Assembly: GCA_036394915.1 (NCBI GenBank)
Contig: DASWEE010000038.1
Coordinates: forward strand, 1 to 9,077
Source of the DNA: JACDER01 sp036394915
GTDB lineage: Bacteria > Actinomycetota > Thermoleophilia > Gaiellales > Gaiellaceae
Length of the DNA: 9,077 nucleotides
Reading direction: 5' to 3'
Each line of letters opens with the position of its first letter. Position 1 is the first letter of the stretch. The position numbers and the translations under genes are program-made. Below are positions 6,190-9,077 of the stretch, piece after piece. The notes beneath the pieces are model-generated. The model was not told the origin of the DNA. It did no database searches and saw only the letters and a list, made by a program, of their open reading frames with translations.

Positions 6190-6229
6190 CGCAATCCTTA
6201 CGCGGCGCTAGCGCGATCCTCACAGGCCC
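6186..6229 (+). promoter_or_regulatory. Four-unit 11-base direct-repeat array, likely OmpR/PhoB-type operator
   Basis: Four heptamers begin at exact 11-base steps: CTAACGC (6186), CTTACGC (6197), CTAGCGC (6208) and CTCACAG (6219). Each is followed by a 4-base spacer (AATC, GGCG, GATC, GCCC). The first three fit CT(A/T)(A/G)CGC and the last is degenerate. This heptamer plus N4 layout is that of PhoB boxes (CTGTCAT repeats) and Streptomyces PhoP boxes (GTTCACC repeats), where winged-helix response regulators bind in tandem on one DNA face. The array begins on the fabL stop codon and ends just upstream of the candidate -10 box of the SGNH gene, where an activator would sit in place of a -35 box. 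The regulator is not in the window. Confidence 0.5.
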
Positions 6230-6233
6230 CTGG

Positions 6234-6239
6234 GATGAT
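6234..6239 (+). promoter_or_regulatory. Candidate -10 box for the SGNH hydrolase gene
   Basis: GATGAT lies 7 bases before the GTG at 6247 and 4 bases after the last 11-base repeat unit. It is a weak match to TANNNT but its position fits an activator-dependent promoter. If correct, the in-frame ATG at 6235 lies inside the box and is not transcribed. Confidence 0.3.
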
Positions 6240-6246
6240 TCCGTCC

Positions 6247-7185
6247 GTGCGGACGCTCGCGCTCGTGTTGCTGGTTCTCACAGCCGTCGTCGTCACAACG
6301 GCGGGCCGCTCTGCCTCCTCTGCCGACTGCTCGCGGACATCGGTCGGCTTCACGCCGCTGACCGACCTCAAGACCGGGCGGTACCTGGACTACCAGGGCG
6401 GCCTCTATCCCGGCGGGAAGAACGCGCCGTCGAAGGCCTACCTGAAGCAGGGGCTCGCCCAGGCCAGGCTGGTCAGGCCGCGGGATGCATCCGGCAAGCC
6501 GGCCGCGGGCGGCAAGGTCGTGCTCCTCTCGATCGGGATGTCGAACACGACAATGGAGTTCTCGGAGTTCAAGCGCGAGGCCGACGCCGATCCGCGCAAG
6601 AAGGAGAGCGTCGTGATCGTGGACGGCGCCCAGGGCGGCCAGGACGCCGAGATCGTGAAGGACGCAAACGCGCGCTACTGGAATGTCGTCGACCAGCGGC
6701 TGGAACGGTCAGGCGTGACGCGGAACCAGGTCCAGGCCGTCTGGCTCAAGCAGGCGCTCAAGCGTCCCACCGAGCAGTTCGCCGCCGATGCGAAGCGGCT
6801 CAAGGCCGACCTGCGAGCGATCGTCGCGCTCTTGCGCGGCCGCTTCCCCAACCTCCGGCTGGTCTATCTCTCGAGCCGAACCTACGCCGGCTACGCGACC
6901 ACCGCCCTCAACCCCGAGCCGTACGCATACCAGAGCGGATTCGCCGTCAAATGGCTCGTCCAGGAGCGGATCGCGGACAAGCGGAAGACCAGGCCGTGGC
7001 TCGCGTGGGGCCCGTACCTGTGGACGGACGGGACGAAGGGACGCAGCGACGGCTTCACCTGGACGTGCGCCGACGTCCGCAACGATGGGACGCATCCCTC
7101 GCCTACGAGCGGCGCGCAGAAGGTGGCGGGGCTGCTGCTCGGCTTCCTGACCAAGAACTCCACCGCCAGGAGCTGGTTCGGCTAG
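6247..7185 (+). CDS. Secreted SGNH/GDSL-type hydrolase (SASA/DUF303-like), substrate unknown
   Basis: This is probably an exported esterase or deacylase acting outside the membrane. The 312-residue product opens with a signal peptide: MRT, then a hydrophobic run (LALVLLVLTAVVV, 4-16), then a likely cleavage region around SASSA (22-26). GMSN (97-100) after a hydrophobic strand fits the nucleophile block with Ser99. DGAQGG supplies candidate oxyanion-loop residues. DGTH (280-283) near the C-terminus fits the Asp-x-x-His block. The Gly-x-Ser-Asn form resembles SASA/DUF303 sialate O-acetylesterase relatives more than classic GDSL lipases. A start at ATG 6235 would add MIPS and is the alternative; I prefer GTG 6247 because of the -10 box just before it. 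No lipobox is present. Putative tandem operator repeats upstream suggest response-regulator control. Family assignment is by motif only, and I cannot name the substrate. Confidence 0.65.
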   Translation: MRTLALVLLVLTAVVVTTAGRSASSADCSRTSVGFTPLTDLKTGRYLDYQGGLYPGGKNAPSKAYLKQGLAQARLVRPRDASGKPAAGGKVVLLSIGMSNTTMEFSEFKREADADPRKKESVVIVDGAQGGQDAEIVKDANARYWNVVDQRLERSGVTRNQVQAVWLKQALKRPTEQFAADAKRLKADLRAIVALLRGRFPNLRLVYLSSRTYAGYATTALNPEPYAYQSGFAVKWLVQERIADKRKTRPWLAWGPYLWTDGTKGRSDGFTWTCADVRNDGTHPSPTSGAQKVAGLLLGFLTKNSTARSWFG

Positions 7186-7209
7186 AGGATTCAACCCCGG
7201 CCCGATGGG

Positions 7210-7215
7210 TACGCG
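7210..7215 (+). promoter_or_regulatory. Weak candidate -10 box for the DUF6458 gene
   Basis: TACGCG followed by six bases and the ATG at 7222. The final T of TANNNT is absent, so this is listed only because the 6-base spacing matches the leaderless pattern at 5025-5037. Cotranscription with the SGNH gene, which ends 36 bases upstream, is equally likely. Confidence 0.2.
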
Positions 7216-7221
7216 GGCGGC

Positions 7222-7506
7222 ATGGGATTCATCGTCAGTCTGTTGATCATCGCCGTCGGCGCCATCCTCACCTGGGGCGTCCAGGACCGGTCGAGCGCGA
7301 TCAATCTCGACGTCGTCGGGGTCGTGCTCATGATCGTGGGCCTGATCGGGTTCGTGCTCACGATGTTCTTCTGGGAGTCGTGGTTAGGCCCTGGCTACTT
7401 CAGGCGCACCACGTACGGCTCGCCCCGCGCCGGCTACGACCGGCCGCGGAGGGGGTACGTGGTCGAGGAAGACGACGTACCGCCGCCGGCCGGGCCGCCC
7501 TACTGA
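7222..7506 (+). CDS. DUF6458-type small membrane protein, 94 residues
   Basis: This is a two-helix membrane protein of a family common in Actinobacteria and without an assigned function. Helix 1 is FIVSLLIIAVGAILTWGV (3-20) and helix 2 is LDVVGVVLMIVGLIGFVLTM (29-48). The linking VQDRSSAINLD and the LDVVGVVLMIVG segment match the DUF6458 pattern as I recall it. The C-terminal tail (about 50-94) carries Tyr, Arg, Gly and Pro-rich sequence (YGSPRAGYDRPRRGY) and an acidic patch before PPPAGPPY, and is probably disordered. The start is the only ATG fitting the helix; there is no good ribosome-binding site. It lies 36 bases after the SGNH gene on the same strand and its last 7 bases overlap the end of the convergent aminotransferase gene. 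Confidence 0.75.
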   Translation: MGFIVSLLIIAVGAILTWGVQDRSSAINLDVVGVVLMIVGLIGFVLTMFFWESWLGPGYFRRTTYGSPRAGYDRPRRGYVVEEDDVPPPAGPPY

Positions 7507-8513
7507 CCTAGCCGCTCGAGCGCCTCGCCGATCTCCTCGTCGGAGATCGTCAGCGGCGGCGTCGCCGAGATCAGGGAGCCGTCCTCGCTCGCCGGGACGA
7601 CGATCACACCCCTGCGGAGTGCCTCGTCCGCGTCGCCCTCGCGTGCGCGCAGCAGCCCGGCTCCGTGCCAACCGGCCCGCTCGAAGCGCTCGCCGGCCTC
7701 CCCCACCCGGTCGAGTAGCTTCGGCACCTCTTCCAGCACGACGAGCGCCGCCGCGCACGCGAGCGGATTGCCCGTGTGCGTGTGCGTGTACACGTCCTCC
7801 GGCCCGAGCTCCCAGACCTGCTCGAGGCCGGGCCGGAAGAACGCGGCCGAGAGCGGGAGCCCGCCCCCGAGCGCCTTGCCCGCGCAGAGGACGTCGGCGA
7901 GCTCGCCCGAGCGCCACATCACGCCCGTGCGTCCGAGCCCGCAGTAGATTTCGTCCGCGACGAGGAGCGCCCCCGCCTCGTCGCAGCGCTCCCGCAACCG
8001 CGGGAGAAAGTCGTCCGGCGGGACACGCGCTCCCCCCCGCCCCTGCACCGGCTCGACGATCACGCAACCCGCGTCCGGGGGCAGCGGGCCCGGATCCTCG
8101 CCGTAAGGGCGGCGATGGACGGGGCCGGGGAGCCACGAGGCGAATGGCTCGCGGAAGCGCTCGAAGCCGGTAGCCGCGAGGGCGAGCAGGCCGGTGCCGT
8201 GATAGGCGCCCTCGAACGCGACGATCCCGGGCTTGCCGGTCGCGAGCAGCGCGGTGCGGAGCGCGATCTCGACCGCGTCTTCACCGGTGACGCCGAACTT
8301 TGCCGGCCACGGGAGCGCTCTGCGAAGTTGCGCCGTTACCTCGGCCTCGGCCAGGTCGCCGAGAGCGTGGACAACCGGCGCACTTGCGATCGCTTCGGCG
8401 ATCCGCGGATTTCGGTGCCCGAGAACCGCCACACCGAAGCCTCCCGTGAGGTCGAGGTACTCGCGCCCGTTCTCGTCCCAGACGCGGCAGCCCTCGGCCC
8501 GCGCCCAGAGCAC
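7500..8513 (-). CDS. Compact class III PLP-dependent aminotransferase
   Basis: This is a cytosolic pyridoxal-phosphate enzyme of the acetylornithine/ornithine/4-aminobutyrate aminotransferase superfamily, 337 residues. Visible marks are GCRVWDENGREYLDLTGG (8-25), VLGHRNP (30-36), TGEDAVEIALR (76-86) and YHGTG (104-108). VIVEPVQGRGG (151-161) and LLVADEIYCGLGRTG (183-197) follow, the latter with Asp187 for the PLP ring nitrogen. AGKALGGG (211-218) carries the Schiff-base Lys213, and THTGNPLACAAAL lies in the C-terminal part. It lacks the 30 or more N-terminal residues of most family members (usually 400-450), starting almost directly at the first beta strand. The GTG at 8511-8513 shares one base with the TAG stop of proline dehydrogenase, so the two are translationally coupled. 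The context suggests amino-acid catabolism around P5C or glutamate semialdehyde, for example ornithine transamination, but the substrate is not certain. The 3' end overlaps the DUF6458 gene by 7 bases. Confidence 0.88.
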   Translation of the reverse strand: MLWARAEGCRVWDENGREYLDLTGGFGVAVLGHRNPRIAEAIASAPVVHALGDLAEAEVTAQLRRALPWPAKFGVTGEDAVEIALRTALLATGKPGIVAFEGAYHGTGLLALAATGFERFREPFASWLPGPVHRRPYGEDPGPLPPDAGCVIVEPVQGRGGARVPPDDFLPRLRERCDEAGALLVADEIYCGLGRTGVMWRSGELADVLCAGKALGGGLPLSAAFFRPGLEQVWELGPEDVYTHTHTGNPLACAAALVVLEEVPKLLDRVGEAGERFERAGWHGAGLLRAREGDADEALRRGVIVVPASEDGSLISATPPLTISDEEIGEALERLGQ

Positions 8514-9077
8514 TATGCCCCGTTGCGGCGGCCGATGAGCCGTCCGAGCGTGTCGGCCGCGATGTAACCGGCGATCTTCGGATTCTCTTGTAGCCGACGA
8601 AGCGAATACGCGTACCAGTGCCGCCCGAACGGCACGTAGATGCGCAGACGGTGACCCTCGCGCACCAGCTCGTCGCCGAGTCCCGGGCGCACGCCGAGCA
8701 GCATCTGGAACTCGTAGTCGTCGCGCCCGAGCCCGTGCTCGGCGACCAGCCGGCGTCCTTCGTCGACGAGCCACTCGTCGTGCGTCGCGATGCCGACGTA
8801 GCAGCCTGCCTCGAGCAAGGCCTCGAGCCCGCTCACGAACGAGTCTCGCACGGCTTCGAAGTCCTGGTACGCGAGCTCCAGCGGCTCGAGGTAGATGCCT
8901 TTGCAGAGACGGACGCTCGGCTTCAGGTCCGCGAGAGCCTCAATGTCCGCCGCAGTTCGCCGCAGCATCGCCTGCAGGACGACTCCGACGTTGTCATGGC
9001 CGCTCTCGCGGAGCTCGCGGTAGAGGCGCAGCGTGTCGTCGGTCGTCGACGAGTCCTCCATGTCGATGCGGACGAAG
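8513..9077 (-). CDS. Proline dehydrogenase, monofunctional (partial, N-terminus cut by window edge)
   Basis: This FAD enzyme oxidises L-proline to pyrroline-5-carboxylate and passes electrons to the membrane quinone pool. The last 188 residues are visible and the frame stays open to the right edge; the ATG at 9059-9061 is internal (FVRIDMEDS runs through it). Typical ProDH marks in order are MEDSSTTDDTL, VRLCKGIYLEP (FAD/substrate-contacting Arg/Lys), GIATHD, EFQMLLGVR, and the C-terminal helix YVPFGRHWYAYSLRRLQENP with the paired arginines that hold the proline carboxylate. It ends soon after this helix, so there is no fused P5C dehydrogenase domain, as in PutB/PruB-type actinobacterial enzymes rather than proteobacterial PutA. 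Its TAG stop shares one base with the GTG of the aminotransferase. A P5C dehydrogenase gene may lie beyond the right edge. Confidence 0.95.
   Translation of the reverse strand, partial: FVRIDMEDSSTTDDTLRLYRELRESGHDNVGVVLQAMLRRTAADIEALADLKPSVRLCKGIYLEPLELAYQDFEAVRDSFVSGLEALLEAGCYVGIATHDEWLVDEGRRLVAEHGLGRDDYEFQMLLGVRPGLGDELVREGHRLRIYVPFGRHWYAYSLRRLQENPKIAGYIAADTLGRLIGRRNGA

Noticed and set aside
6310..6333. Possible lipoprotein lipobox in the SGNH protein (Ser-Ala-Asp-Cys)
   Set aside because: The residue before Cys is Asp, and there is no Leu/Val at -3, so it does not fit the lipobox; an ordinary signal peptidase I site is more likely.
5757..7511. Long plus-strand open frame (584 codons) across fabL, the SGNH gene and DUF6458
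   Set aside because: It is a shifted frame of three well-supported genes with an Arg/Gly-rich product and no recognisable motif.
7775..7795. GTGTGC-type short tandem repeat
   Set aside because: It encodes the conserved Thr-His-Thr-His-Thr-Gly-Asn stretch of the class III aminotransferase on the minus strand, so codon constraint explains it.
7776..8567. Plus-strand open frame opposite the aminotransferase and ProDH
   Set aside because: It is antisense to a gene with intact PLP motifs; the product is a charge-rich string typical of shadows.
9059..9061. ATG as the start of proline dehydrogenase
   Set aside because: The frame is open to the window edge and the residues before it (FVRID) belong to the conserved ProDH strand, so the Met is internal.

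Overview
The window is very GC-rich, with G or C in most third codon positions, frequent GTG starts and tightly packed genes. The protein set (a DUF6458 small membrane protein, a LysX/MprF-like membrane protein, monofunctional proline dehydrogenase) points to a high-GC Gram-positive bacterium. A deep-branching actinobacterial lineage such as Thermoleophilia (Gaiellales or Solirubrobacterales) would fit, but that placement is inferred from general character and no rRNA or marker gene is present to confirm it. No tRNA, rRNA, CRISPR array, insertion sequence or prophage gene was seen. No stretch over 300 bases lacks a gene; the longest gap is about 127 bases.

Layout from left to right. (1) Bases 1-907, minus strand: most of 4-hydroxyphenylpyruvate dioxygenase (tyrosine catabolism), cut by the left edge. 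(2) Diverging from it, plus strand to 2522: a six-helix membrane protein with a C-terminal MprF/LysX-type aminoacyl-phosphatidylglycerol synthase domain (DUF2156). (3) Converging on it with a 4-base stop overlap, a minus-strand two-gene unit: an EamA/DMT permease followed by a 14-TM DHA2-type MFS exporter, coupled by a GTGA overlap. (4) Diverging from EamA, plus strand: a 92-residue unknown soluble protein, then a FabL-type enoyl-ACP reductase with a structured leader, then a secreted SGNH-type hydrolase, then a DUF6458 protein. (5) Converging from the right, minus strand: the C-terminal part of proline dehydrogenase, cut by the right edge, followed by a compact class III aminotransferase joined by a one-base stop/start overlap.

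The genes fall into two themes. One is amino-acid breakdown: tyrosine through Hpd, and proline through ProDH with a coupled PLP aminotransferase. The other is the cell envelope and lipids: aminoacylated phosphatidylglycerol synthesis, a fatty-acid enoyl reductase, two exporters, a secreted esterase-like protein and a small membrane protein.

The most interesting signals are non-coding. They are: (a) four CTNACGC-like heptamers at exact 11-base steps between fabL and the SGNH gene (6186-6225), which looks like an operator for an OmpR/PhoB-type response regulator; (b) a leader of about 94 bases just before the fabL ATG that can fold as a closed multi-helix structure with mutually exclusive pairings (5349-5442); and (c) a back-to-back promoter pair (5002-5030) whose two opposite -10 boxes are exactly 17 bases apart. 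Several genes appear to be leaderless, with a TANNNT-like -10 box 6-8 bases before the start codon. I found no complete new multi-gene system such as a defence island or biosynthetic cluster.
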